Notes: a model not told the origin generated them from the letters alone. A DNA stretch of 57,578 nt from Actinomadura livida (GCF_014648675.1 NZ_BMRO01000006.1:1-57578), one strand, 5' to 3'. Shown: positions 32,548 through 40,439, counted from the first letter of the stretch. Translations and numbers: made by a program.

Positions 32548-33561
32548 TCACGGCGTTGGGGGATCCAGGTCGCGGATGGTGGTGCAGGCTCGGGTGGCCA
32601 TGGTCAGGAACATTGTGTCGCCGCGTTCTGTGGGGGTGCCGTAGGCGCAGCCTAGGACGGTGATGAGGGGGCCTTGCAGTAGGGCGAAGCGGTAGTCGTC
32701 CCAGCAGAGGTCTAGCGGATAGTCGCTGACGCCGTGGGTGAGGAGGGCCTCGTGGTATCGGGCCACGAGGTCGCGTTCGTGGGTGCGGCGGTCGTCGGTG
32801 GTGAGGCTGGTGGCCAGGAAGTAGGACAGGTCGCGGGCGGGCAGGCCGATGGTGAGGGTCTGCCAGTCGACGGTGGTCGGGGGGTCGCCGTCCGGTGGGA
32901 ACAGGATGTTGTCCAGGCGGTAGTCGCCGTGGACGAGGCCGAAGCGTTCGGAGCGGGCGACGAGCCAGGGGCCGATGGTGTCGGTGGTCCGGCGCAGGGT
33001 TTCCCGGTCGGCGGGGTGGAGGCGGTCGCCGAAGCGGTCGATGAAGGTCTCGACGGCGGGGGCGTAGACCTCGGCCAGGGTGTCCGCGTCGGCGGCGGTG
33101 TTGTGGTGGAGGCCCTCGATGCCGAGCAGGGAGTCGTCGCACCAGCGGGGGCCGTGCAGGCCCGCCAGGGCGGTCATGCAGGCGGCGGCCTGGCGGGGCG
33201 GGCAGCCGGCCAGCTGGTCGCCCTGGGCCGCCGGGGAGAGGTCCTCCAGGAGGAGGACGAAGTCGAAGGTTCCGGGGTCGATCGCGGCGTGGTGGCAGCG
33301 CGGGGTGCGGATCGCGACGGTCGGGGCGATGTCGCGGTAGAAGAGGACCTCGGTGCGGTAGGCGCCGCCGAGGAGGGCGCGGGCGGCGGGGTCGGCGGCG
33401 GGGAGCTTGGCCACCAGGCGGCCGGGGACGCCGTCACCGGTCACCGTCAGCCGGAAGCACGCGCCGATCTGCCCGGTGCCGACGGGCTCGGCGGCCACCT
33501 CGTCGACCCGGGAGTCCAGGACGCCGCCGAGCCAGGCAGGGGTGAGGTCCGCCGGCGTCAC
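32548..33561 (-). CDS. Aminoglycoside phosphotransferase/ecdysteroid kinase-like protein
   Basis: A 337-residue kinase-fold protein. The C-lobe shows the catalytic loop LVHGDYRLDNILF (Asp and Asn) and the metal-binding VDWQ. The N-lobe has GTGQIGACFRLTV (Gly loop) and RLVAKLP (ATP Lys). It belongs to the APH/DUF1679-like group that phosphorylates small molecules; an antibiotic-resistance role is not implied. It overlaps the LLM oxidoreductase by 4 nt and so shares its promoter, suggesting both act on the same metabolite. Confidence 0.88.
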   Translation of the reverse strand: MTPADLTPAWLGGVLDSRVDEVAAEPVGTGQIGACFRLTVTGDGVPGRLVAKLPAADPAARALLGGAYRTEVLFYRDIAPTVAIRTPRCHHAAIDPGTFDFVLLLEDLSPAAQGDQLAGCPPRQAAACMTALAGLHGPRWCDDSLLGIEGLHHNTAADADTLAEVYAPAVETFIDRFGDRLHPADRETLRRTTDTIGPWLVARSERFGLVHGDYRLDNILFPPDGDPPTTVDWQTLTIGLPARDLSYFLATSLTTDDRRTHERDLVARYHEALLTHGVSDYPLDLCWDDYRFALLQGPLITVLGCAYGTPTERGDTMFLTMATRACTTIRDLDPPTP

Positions 33562-34637
33562 CGGGCGCGGCCCGGGTTGCGGGGAAGGGCCGCGAGGCCG
33601 GCCGGGCGGACGCGGCGGTAGGCGTCAAGGACGGGGGCGAGTTCGGCGGGGGTCGCGCCGTGCAGGATGACACCGTCGGCGCCCGCGTCGAACTGGTCGA
33701 GGACGCGGGCCGCGCACTCGCCGGGCGTGCCGGTCGCGGAGGCGGCCAGCCACTCGTCCGGGATCAGCCCGGCGACGTGCCCCAGGTCGGCGGCCGTGCC
33801 GATCACGTCGAAGGCGCCGGGGTAGCCGGAGACGAGGTCGTCGGCGCGGAAGCGGGCCAGGACGGCGGGGTCCCAGCCGTTGACGCGGACCAGCAGGTCC
33901 CCGTAGCCCTGCAGGTAGGTGGCCAGGCGGCCGACGAGCTTGCGCAGCCGCAGCTCCTCGTCCAGGTGGTCGCCCACGGTGGCCAGCACCGACCACACGC
34001 GGACGGACGCGGGATCCCGGCCCGCTTCGGCCGCCCCGCGGCGGATGGTCTCGACGGATCTCGCGAGCGTCTCGTCGGTGAAGAAGGTGTGCAGGACGAC
34101 GCCGTCGGCGACGCGCCCGGCGAACTCCAGGGTCCGCTCCCCCATCGCGGTGAGGATGATCGGGATGTCCTCGTCGAACGAGGGGTCCTGGCTGAGGTAC
34201 GGGAAGTTCCCCGCGGGCCCGTCGTGGCCGGCGACCGCCTCGCCGCGCCAGAGCCGGCGCAGGATGCCGATGGCGTCCTCCATCTGCGCGCTGGTGACGC
34301 GCGGCAGGCCCATGACGTCGAAGAGCATGTCGAACCCGCGGCCGAGCCCGAGCGCGAAGCGCCCGCCGGAGAGGCGGTGCATGGTCGTCGCGAGGGTCGC
34401 GGTCAGCAGGGGGTGGCGGGTGTTGTGGTTGGTGGCGGCGGTGGCGATGCCGATCCGCTCCCCGGCCGCGGCGGCGGCCCCGGAGAGCACGGCCGCCTCC
34501 TTGGTCGTGAACCGCTCGGACAGGAAGACCGAGCCGAGCCCCAGGCGCTCGCCCTCGGCGACCTCGGCGATCAGGTCCCGGGGCGTGGCCGAGTGCCCGG
34601 CCAGTCCGTAGAAGCCCAGTTCTGGGAGGTCGTCCAT
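33558..34637 (-). CDS. LLM-class F420-dependent oxidoreductase
   Basis: A 359-residue luciferase-like TIM barrel. Visible motifs are FLSERFTTKEAAVLSGAAAAAGERIGIATAATNHNTRHPLLTATLATTMHRLSGGRFALGLGRG, characteristic of F420-dependent LLM enzymes, and later VADGVVLHTFF. It resembles the TIGR03857-type group. It would use F420 (or flavin) to oxidise or reduce an unknown alcohol, ketone or alkene. The first gene of a two-gene unit with the APH-like kinase, it is controlled by a promoter with a palindromic spacer (34685-34713). Confidence 0.88.
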   Translation of the reverse strand: MDDLPELGFYGLAGHSATPRDLIAEVAEGERLGLGSVFLSERFTTKEAAVLSGAAAAAGERIGIATAATNHNTRHPLLTATLATTMHRLSGGRFALGLGRGFDMLFDVMGLPRVTSAQMEDAIGILRRLWRGEAVAGHDGPAGNFPYLSQDPSFDEDIPIILTAMGERTLEFAGRVADGVVLHTFFTDETLARSVETIRRGAAEAGRDPASVRVWSVLATVGDHLDEELRLRKLVGRLATYLQGYGDLLVRVNGWDPAVLARFRADDLVSGYPGAFDVIGTAADLGHVAGLIPDEWLAASATGTPGECAARVLDQFDAGADGVILHGATPAELAPVLDAYRRVRPAGLAALPRNPGRAR

Positions 34638-34684
34638 GGGCGGTCCCTCGGGTAGAGGCGGCCCGGCCGCCGCGCGATACGCGG

Positions 34685-34713
34685 ACTCTAGTCTGGACAG
34701 TTGTCCAGATCAA
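34685..34713 (-). promoter_or_regulatory. LLM gene promoter with palindromic operator
   Basis: Minus strand: -35 TTGATC (34708-34713), 17-nt spacer, -10 TAGAGT (34685-34690). TCTGGACA-N2-TGTCCAGA (34692-34709, 8-bp arms) fills the spacer. The start site would be about 40 nt upstream of the ATG. This is a typical TetR-family operator layout; the repressor is not in the immediate neighbourhood. Confidence 0.75.
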
Positions 34714-34771
34714 GGCGGCGGCGGAGGCCCGCCGCAGACCGTCAGCCAGATCGAGCGGACGGGGGTGCGGG

Positions 34772-35619
34772 CACGTCACGTGGTGGGAGTACGTGCGGGC
34801 GGAGGGCAAGTCCGAGGACTACCGGGCGATCGTGGCGCGGTTCCTGACGCGCGGGCTGGTCGCCGTCAAGGAGAAGGTCGCCAGCACCAAGACGGTCGGC
34901 GCCATGGGCCAGGCGTTCCTGCTGTCGGGCATCGGCCTCGGCGCGGACGGCGGCCTGGCCCGGATGCTCAACGCGCCCACCAGCGAGGCGTGGATCGACC
35001 CCTGGGTGAGCTACCTGCGTGACCGCGGCGTGCGGTTCGAGGTCGGGCAGACGGTCGAGGCCCCGGAGATCGCCTCGGGCCGTGTGCGGTCCGTCCGGCT
35101 GGTGGACGCGGCGGGCCGCCGCCGCAGCGCCGAGGCCGACTGGTTCGTCAGCGCGATGCCGGTCGAACGCGCGCGGGAGCTGCTGACCCCCGCCGTCCTG
35201 GCCCTCGACACCCCTGTCCCTGGACATCTCCGACTGGGACACGCCGGGCATCGTGTACGGCAAGCCGGCGAAGCAGTGCAGCCCCGCCCAGGTCGCCGAG
35301 GAGGCGTGGGCGCAGAAACGACGAGCCGCTCATGGTCAACACGGTCGGGAGCCGGCAGAAGCGGCCGCACCCCCGCACGGCGATCCCGAACCTCTTCCTG
35401 GCGGGCGACTACGTCCGCACGAGCGTCGGCCTGGCCACCATGGAGGGCGCCAACGAGTCCGGCCGCGCGGCCGTCAACGCACTGCTGGACGCGGCCGGCT
35501 CCCCCGCCGAGCGGGCCCAGATCTGGCCCCTGTACCAACCACCGGAACTGGACGGCCTCAAGGAGATCGACCCCCACCGCTACCGCACAGGCCGCCCCAA
35601 CCTCCTCGACACGATGTGA
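34772..35619 (+). pseudogene. Decayed FAD-dependent oxidoreductase (phytoene desaturase/HpnE-like)
   Basis: Homology-like sequence is spread over three frames. Frame one (34772-35210) reads WWEYVRAEGKSEDYRAIV through PVERARELLTPAVLALD. Frame two (35214-35316) carries LSLDISDWDTPGIVYGKP. Frame three (from about 35318) reads NDEPLMVNTVGSRQKRP then TAIPNLFLAGDYVRT and LATMEGANESGRAAVNALL, the C-terminal FAD-binding signature of hydroxysqualene dehydroxylase/phytoene-desaturase-like enzymes. The N-terminal FAD domain is missing altogether, and residues between EEAWAQ and NDEPL seem to be deleted. At least two frameshifts plus the truncation make this non-functional. Its 5' edge abuts the LLM promoter. 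Confidence 0.85.
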
Positions 35620-35659
35620 CCCCGCCCGTGGTCAGACGGCCGCCCGGGGAGGGCGGCGC

Positions 35660-36268
35660 CTAGCGGGGCGCGGCGGTGTTCGGACGGCGGATCATGCACC
35701 AGGTGCGGGGGCCGCCGCCGGGGAGGTGGACGTCGGCGGTGGTCTCGAAGCCGAAGCGCTCGTAGAAGCGGACGTTGCGTTCGTCGGCGGTCTCCAGGTA
35801 GGCGTCGTGGCCGGTCCGGTCCGCCTCGGCCAGGCCGGGTGCGAGGACGGCCTGGCCGAGGCCGCGTCCCTGCATGTCGCGGCGGACGCCGATGGTCGCG
35901 AGGAACCATGCTGGCCGGGACGGGCGGTAGGGCGCGAGGAACTCCTCGGCCTCGATGGCGTACGGGGCGCGGTCGCCGTACAGGGCGGCGAGTTCCGGTC
36001 CGGTGAACACCTCGGGCGGGACGTCGATACCGGGAGTCGTCCACACCGCGGCGGCGGCGTTGTCACCGGCCGTCCAGACGCGGCCGTACGGGAGCCCCAC
36101 CTTCTCGGTGAAGTAGAGCTGGAGCGCGCGCAGGCGGCGCGGGTGGTCGTCGGCGGCCACGGTCCAGCGGGTCCAGGGATAGTCGGCGAACGCACTTGCG
36201 AGGGTGTCGGCGATGGCGTGCAGGTCCGCGGGGCCGGCGGGACGCGCTCCGCCAATGTTGTCGATCAT
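35660..36268 (-). CDS. GNAT-family N-acetyltransferase
   Basis: A 202-residue acetyltransferase. The acetyl-CoA-binding motif A is FLATIGVRRDMQGRGLGQAVL (Q/R-x-x-G-x-G/A), preceded by an N-terminal region with DYPWTRW typical of a large actinomycete GNAT group. YLETADERNVRFYERFGFE is the motif B/C region. The substrate is unknown. It stands alone on the minus strand, 75 nt from the second GNAT. Confidence 0.88.
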   Translation of the reverse strand: MIDNIGGARPAGPADLHAIADTLASAFADYPWTRWTVAADDHPRRLRALQLYFTEKVGLPYGRVWTAGDNAAAAVWTTPGIDVPPEVFTGPELAALYGDRAPYAIEAEEFLAPYRPSRPAWFLATIGVRRDMQGRGLGQAVLAPGLAEADRTGHDAYLETADERNVRFYERFGFETTADVHLPGGGPRTWCMIRRPNTAAPR

Positions 36269-36343
36269 CCCGGCCAGGGTAGGAGGTAATCCGCCGAGGA
36301 CGAAACTCGCTTTGCGACGGTCCGCAATGGGGCCCGCAGGGAG

Positions 36344-36916
36344 CTACCCGGCGTGCCTGGCGGTGGTGGTGCGGTAGAGGACGTGGTGTTCGAGGGGGTG
36401 GCCGTCCGGCACTAGCGGGTGGTCGAAGTCGTCCGCGGGGTCGCGGGTCATGCCTATGCGTTCCATGACGGCGCGGGATCTGGTGTTGGCGACGGCGGTG
36501 AAGGAGACGACCTCGTCGAGGCCGTCCTCGAAGGCGAAGCGGAGGGCGCGGCGGGCGGCCTCGGAGGCGTAGCCGCGCCCCCACGCGGACCGGGCGAGCC
36601 GCCAGCCGATCTCCACGGCGGGGACGAAGGGCGCCTGGAAACGCACGGCGGACAGGCCGGTGAACCCGACGAACTCCCCCGTGCCGGCGGTCTCCAGCGC
36701 CCAGAAGCCGAAGCCGTCCTCCTCGAAGCGGGTCTCGAACGAGGCGATCAGCCCGTCGCTCTCCGCGCGGGTCAGCGGAGCGGGGAAGTGCTCCATGACC
36801 TCGGGGTCGGCGTTCATGGCGGCGAACGGCTCCCGGTCGCCGTCCTGCCAGCGCCGCATCACGAGCCGCTCGGTGCGCAACTCAGACCGCCTCGTGGGTG
36901 AAGGCGTGCTGCCCAT
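36344..36916 (-). CDS. RimJ/RimL-type GNAT acetyltransferase
   Basis: A 190-residue GNAT_3 protein opening with LRTERLVMRRWQDGDREPFAAMN and with acetyl-CoA motif IGWRLARSAWGRGYASEAARRAL and VANTRSRAVMERIGM. Relatives acetylate N-terminal amines of proteins or small molecules. The first codons overlap the end of the upstream small gene by 35 nt; a TTG codon at ELRTE would remove the overlap but leave only MRTERL, so either is possible. Confidence 0.88.
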   Translation of the reverse strand: MGSTPSPTRRSELRTERLVMRRWQDGDREPFAAMNADPEVMEHFPAPLTRAESDGLIASFETRFEEDGFGFWALETAGTGEFVGFTGLSAVRFQAPFVPAVEIGWRLARSAWGRGYASEAARRALRFAFEDGLDEVVSFTAVANTRSRAVMERIGMTRDPADDFDHPLVPDGHPLEHHVLYRTTTARHAG

Positions 36917-37220
36917 CGACGTACACGTTGTAGACCGACGGGCGGAAGCCCGCGAACAGCACCTTGCGGGTCTTGTCGATGATCACGTGGTGGCGCTCCT
37001 GGTGACCGACGGTGAACTCGAAGCGCTTCGTCATGGCGAAGCTGAAGAGCAGGGAGCCTTTCACGACCTCGTGGCGGTCCACCGTGATCCGCACCTTGCC
37101 CCAGAAGCCGTCGTAGAAGTACTCGACCAGATGGCGTTCGTACTGACCGACCTCGAAATAGAAGTACTCGTGCACCGTCGTTCCAAGCGTGGGAGTTCGT
37201 GGTGCCCGATTATCTCCCAT
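36882..37220 (-). CDS. Small beta-rich protein, possibly FAIM-like
   Basis: A 112-residue soluble protein with no signal or membrane segment, rich in Tyr, Phe, Val and His. Two halves share a pattern: F-x-V-G-x2-E-R-H-x-V followed by a G-F-x3-V-x-V-x-V-D strand (residues about 22-55 and 70-105). The order also resembles the N-terminal half of the eukaryotic anti-apoptotic protein FAIM1: EFEHG...GKRVVYVDG, W-M-F, F-x-V-G, then a Y-x-V-x-V-D-G-like strand. This comparison is from memory and not computed. ATG 37220 was taken as the start; the same frame is open far upstream on the complementary strand of the methyltransferase gene. Function unknown. Confidence 0.7.
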   Translation of the reverse strand: MGDNRAPRTPTLGTTVHEYFYFEVGQYERHLVEYFYDGFWGKVRITVDRHEVVKGSLLFSFAMTKRFEFTVGHQERHHVIIDKTRKVLFAGFRPSVYNVYVDGQHAFTHEAV

Positions 37221-37331
37221 TGCGTGTGGCCGGGTGCACACCGGGCGGTACGCGGCGTTTTCGCCGTGTTGCCGAGGGGCGCACCGTATTGAAGAATCCC
37301 GGCAGGGTTTCCGAGCCGGAGGGCGCCGTCC

Positions 37332-38153
37332 ATGGGAGAGAACCAGTCCGCTGCCGACCCGGGCTTCGACACCGGGGTTCCGCATTCGGCGAGGGTGTGG
37401 AACTACTGGCTGGGCGGCAAGGACAACTACCCCATCGACCGGCAGGTGGGCGACCAGGTGCGCGAGCTGTACCCCGAGATCGTGGACGTCGCGCGCCACT
37501 CGCGGGCCTTCCTCGGCCGCGCGGTCCGGTACCTGGCGGGCGAGGAGGGCGTCACGCAGTTCCTCGACATCGGCACCGGCCTGCCCACCGTCGACAACAC
37601 CCACGAGGTGGCGCAGCGGGTCGACCCGGCGTGCCGCATCGTCTACGTCGACAACGACCCGCTGGTGCTCCTGCACGCCCGCGCGCTGCTGGCGAGCACG
37701 CCGGAAGGGGAGTGCGACTACATCGACGCCGACGTCCGCAACCCCGGCGACATCATCGAACGGGCGGCCCATACGCTCGACTTCGACCGGCCGATCGCGC
37801 TGATGATGCTCGGCATCCTCGGCAACATCGAGGACGACGACCAGGCGCGGGCGATCCGCGACCGGCTGGTCGGCGCGCTTCCCGGCGGCAGCTACCTGGT
37901 CCTGGAGGACGGCACCGCCGCCGTGAACCCCGGCGCCGCCGCCGAGGCCGAGCGGACCCGCGCCGAAGCCGGCGACCCCTACAAGCTCCGCACGCCCGAG
38001 CAGCTCGCGACCTACTTCGACGGCCTGGAGCTGCTGGAGCCCGGCGTCGTGTCGGTGTCCCGGTGGCGTCCCGAGGCGACGCCCTGGGGAGACCCGCCGG
38101 TGGTCACGGCGTTCTGCGGTGTCGCGAGGAAGCCGTCCACGGGGACCGGCTGA
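37332..38153 (+). CDS. DUF574-family SAM-dependent methyltransferase
   Basis: A 273-residue actinomycete-specific methyltransferase (Methyltransf_19). The diagnostic N-terminus is SARVWNYWLGGKDNYPIDR, followed by the SAM-binding FLDIGTGLPTVDNTHEVAQ and VYVDNDPLVLLHARALL. PEQLATYFDGLELLEPGVV is the C-terminal family signature. Streptomyces and Actinomadura carry many paralogues with unknown substrates. It is divergent from the possible FAIM-like gene (111-bp gap) and convergent with a USP. Confidence 0.92.
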   Translation: MGENQSAADPGFDTGVPHSARVWNYWLGGKDNYPIDRQVGDQVRELYPEIVDVARHSRAFLGRAVRYLAGEEGVTQFLDIGTGLPTVDNTHEVAQRVDPACRIVYVDNDPLVLLHARALLASTPEGECDYIDADVRNPGDIIERAAHTLDFDRPIALMMLGILGNIEDDDQARAIRDRLVGALPGGSYLVLEDGTAAVNPGAAAEAERTRAEAGDPYKLRTPEQLATYFDGLELLEPGVVSVSRWRPEATPWGDPPVVTAFCGVARKPSTGTG

Positions 38154-38195
38154 TCCGTCGTCGCCGGGTGAGGGCTTCGCGCCGGTGGGCGGGCC

Positions 38196-39047
38196 TCAGC
38201 GGCGGGAGGGGACGACGGCGACCGGGCACTGGGCGTGGTGGACGACGCCGTGGCCGGTGGACCCGAGCCGCGGCGCGCCCCGGCGGCGCTCGCGCGCGCC
38301 CACCACGAGGAGGCGGGCGGCGCGGGACGGCCTGGTGAGTGCCTGCACCGGGTGCTCCAGCACGACCTCGCCGACGGCGTCCACCTGCGAGTACCTGCGC
38401 TGCAGCGGCTCGCACGCCGCGGCGACCCGCTCCCGCAGCTCCGGGCCGGCGTCCTCGTCCTCGACGGTGTAGCCGGCGTCGATGAGCGTCGTGGACAGCT
38501 GCCACGCGTGGACGACCCGGACCCGCGCACCGCGCAGCGAGGCCGCCTCGAAGGCGTACTCGAGCACAGCGTCGACTTCCTTGCGCACGTCGATGCCCGC
38601 GACGACCTCGCCGCGCTCGGTCGCCTCCCCGCGCACGATCACGACCGGGACGGTGCTGCGCGAGGCCATCCGCAGGCTCGTGGACCCGAGCAGCAGGCTG
38701 GCGAACCCGCCCCTCCCGCGGCGGCCCAGCACCAGTTCGAACGCCCCCTCCGCCTGCCGCAGCAGGGCCTCGTGCGTCTCCTCCGCGACCACGGCGGTCG
38801 CGGTCTCGACGCCCGGCCACCGCTCGCGGACCCGCTCGCGGGCCTTGTCGACGACCGCCTGCCCCACGCGAGCGAGACGCTCGGCCTTCTCGGCCGGCGA
38901 GAACAGCGGCGTCTTGGTGGGCCGGGCCGCCACGGCGTGGACGATCCGCAGGGGACGCTCCCGCAGGGCGGCTTCCGCCGCGGCCCAGTCCACGGCACGG
39001 TCCGACTCGCCGGACCCGTCGGTGCCGACGACGATCGGTTCGGACAT
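38196..39047 (-). CDS. Universal stress protein, two UspA domains, second ATP site degenerate
   Basis: A 283-residue tandem USP. Domain 1 begins IVVGTDGSGESDRAVDWAAAEAAL and ends with the intact ATP motif LGRRGRGGFASLLLGSTS. Domain 2 begins VVAGIDVRKEVDAVLEYAFEAA and its loop VGARERRRGAPRLGSTGHGVVHH is altered, so it may not bind ATP. The start is ATG 39047 with GAGGAGA six bases upstream; the upstream in-frame 20 residues lack a ribosome-binding site. A DosR-type box sits 93 nt upstream. Confidence 0.92.
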   Translation of the reverse strand: MSEPIVVGTDGSGESDRAVDWAAAEAALRERPLRIVHAVAARPTKTPLFSPAEKAERLARVGQAVVDKARERVRERWPGVETATAVVAEETHEALLRQAEGAFELVLGRRGRGGFASLLLGSTSLRMASRSTVPVVIVRGEATERGEVVAGIDVRKEVDAVLEYAFEAASLRGARVRVVHAWQLSTTLIDAGYTVEDEDAGPELRERVAAACEPLQRRYSQVDAVGEVVLEHPVQALTRPSRAARLLVVGARERRRGAPRLGSTGHGVVHHAQCPVAVVPSRR

Positions 39048-39139
39048 CGGGTTCTCCTCTTCGAGAGGGCTCACGACGAACGTCCCCACATTGGCGCCGC
39101 TTATCACCGGCGCGGCGAACGGGCCCTCCGGCCGCGCGG

Positions 39140-39159
39140 CAGGTGACCAAGGTCCCTAC
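39140..39159. promoter_or_regulatory. DosR-type box between a USP gene and a small coiled-coil gene
   Basis: On the minus strand GTAGGGACCTTGGTCACCTG: 9 of 10 core matches, sharing GGGACCTTGGTC with the boxes at 6551 and 16454. It is 93 nt upstream of the USP gene and 116 nt upstream of the divergent small gene. Confidence 0.75.
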
Positions 39160-39274
39160 GGGCGCGTGCGCGCGCGAAGGAGGCTGGTGGTGACCGGAGA
39201 TCCCGCAGAAGGGGCGGGCCGCACCGCGGGACCGCGCCGGCGGGCCCGCGGCACGAGACGAAGGAGCTCCCACG

Positions 39275-39493
39275 ATGCCTAGGCAGATCGTCACCGCGTC
39301 CGCGGCGCCGTCCATCCCCGTTCTGGAGCATCGCGTGGCGATCCTGGAACGCCGGGTCGCCCTGCTGACCGAGACCGTGGAGGCGCTGGCGGCGACACTG
39401 GAGACCGCCCTGTCCCCGGCCGGGGACGGCGACGCCGGCGGCCCGGTGTCGGCGAACCGGCCCGAGCCCGACCTGCTCCCGCTGGGAAGCTGA
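39275..39493 (+). CDS. Small predicted coiled-coil protein
   Basis: A 72-residue protein with a well-placed ribosome-binding site (GAAGGAGCTCCC before ATG 39275). Residues about 15-46 form a heptad-patterned amphipathic helix (VLEHRVAILERRVALLTETVEAL), likely a dimeric coiled coil, followed by a disordered Gly/Asp/Pro-rich tail. No family recognised. Lying between two USP genes and divergent from one across a DosR-type box, it may be a stress-induced partner or adaptor. Its reality rests on the ribosome-binding site, the heptads and the lack of an alternative gene in this gap. Confidence 0.6.
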   Translation: MPRQIVTASAAPSIPVLEHRVAILERRVALLTETVEALAATLETALSPAGDGDAGGPVSANRPEPDLLPLGS

Positions 39494-39513
39494 CCGGAGG
39501 CGCTCCCCTGGCG

Positions 39514-40341
39514 TCAGGACGTGGGCACGAGGACGACGGGGCAGCGGGAATGGTGCAGGACCACGTGGTTGACGCGCCCGAGCCCCATGCCGATCAGGCT
39601 CTTGCGGGTGCGGGCGCCGACCACGACCAGCGCGGCGCTCTCCGACGCCTCGACCAGCGCCTGCGGCGCGGTGCGGTCGGACACCAGCGGCCGCACGGCG
39701 ACGTCCGGGAAGTCCTCGCCCATCCCGGCGACCGCCTCCGACAGCTCCATCTCCTCGATGACGCGGCGGCGGGGCGAGAACTCGCCGCCGGCGGCGTGCA
39801 GCGCGACGACCCCGGCGCCGCGGGCCGCGGCGTCCGCGAAGGCCCAGCGGACGGCCGCCTCGTCGCCGGGCTCCCCCTCGACACCGACCACGATCTTGGC
39901 CGGAGCGTCGCCCGGGTCGGGCGCGGGACGGGTCACCACCATCACCGGGCACCGGGCCCGGGCGGCGGTGTGGAGGCCGACCGACCCGAACAGCAGGCCC
40001 TCGAAGCCGCCCTGCCCGCGCGACCCGACGACCACCAGCGCGGCCTCGTCACTCGCGTCGACCAGCGCACCGCCCGGATCGGTGTCGAGCAGGCTGGTCG
40101 TGACGTCCAGGCCGGGGTGCCGCTTCAGCGCGTGGTCCCGCGCCTCGGCCAGCATGTCCTCCCGCTCGGCGACCAGCCGGCGCAGCGCGTCGTCCGGGAT
40201 CGATCCGCCCGGCTCCAGGGCGCGCGACGCGTGCACCAGCCGCAGCGGCAGGCGGTGGCGGGCGCCGTGGTCGGCGGCCCAGTCCAGGGCCCGCCGGGAG
40301 TGGGTCGAACCGTCGATCCCCACGATGATCGGAGCCGCCAT
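39514..40341 (-). CDS. Universal stress protein, two UspA domains
   Basis: A 275-residue tandem USP. Domain 1 begins IIVGIDGSTHSRRALDWAADHGA with ATP loop VGSRGQGGFEGLLFGSV. Domain 2 begins IVVGVEGEPGDEAAVRWAFADAA with VGARTRKSLIGMGLGRVNHVVLHH, which has lost part of the motif. The start is ATG 40341 with GGAGGTGA at good spacing; ATG 40368 is also in frame. A DosR-type box is 79 nt upstream, between this gene and the ferredoxin. Confidence 0.92.
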   Translation of the reverse strand: MAAPIIVGIDGSTHSRRALDWAADHGARHRLPLRLVHASRALEPGGSIPDDALRRLVAEREDMLAEARDHALKRHPGLDVTTSLLDTDPGGALVDASDEAALVVVGSRGQGGFEGLLFGSVGLHTAARARCPVMVVTRPAPDPGDAPAKIVVGVEGEPGDEAAVRWAFADAAARGAGVVALHAAGGEFSPRRRVIEEMELSEAVAGMGEDFPDVAVRPLVSDRTAPQALVEASESAALVVVGARTRKSLIGMGLGRVNHVVLHHSRCPVVLVPTS

Positions 40342-40419
40342 GGGCGTCACCTCCAGCTCGAAGTCCATTTCGACACTAGACGTCCCTTCCCCAAGATCGA
40401 CGGCCGAAAGGCCCTGTCT

Positions 40420-40439
40420 CGGCGGACGAACGTCCCGCG
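40420..40439 (-). promoter_or_regulatory. DosR-type box upstream of the USP gene at 39514
   Basis: Minus strand: the core reads GGGACGTTCGTCCG, 9 of 10 matches to GGGAC-N4-GTCCC with T-T in the spacer. It is 79 nt upstream of the USP start. A second half-site (GGAAGGGAC) occurs near 40380-40390. Confidence 0.7.

Noticed and set aside
32548..33561. APH-fold kinase as an aminoglycoside-resistance gene
   Set aside because: The kinase motifs are present, but overall features fit the broad DUF1679/ecdysteroid-kinase-like group and the gene is coupled to a metabolic oxidoreductase.
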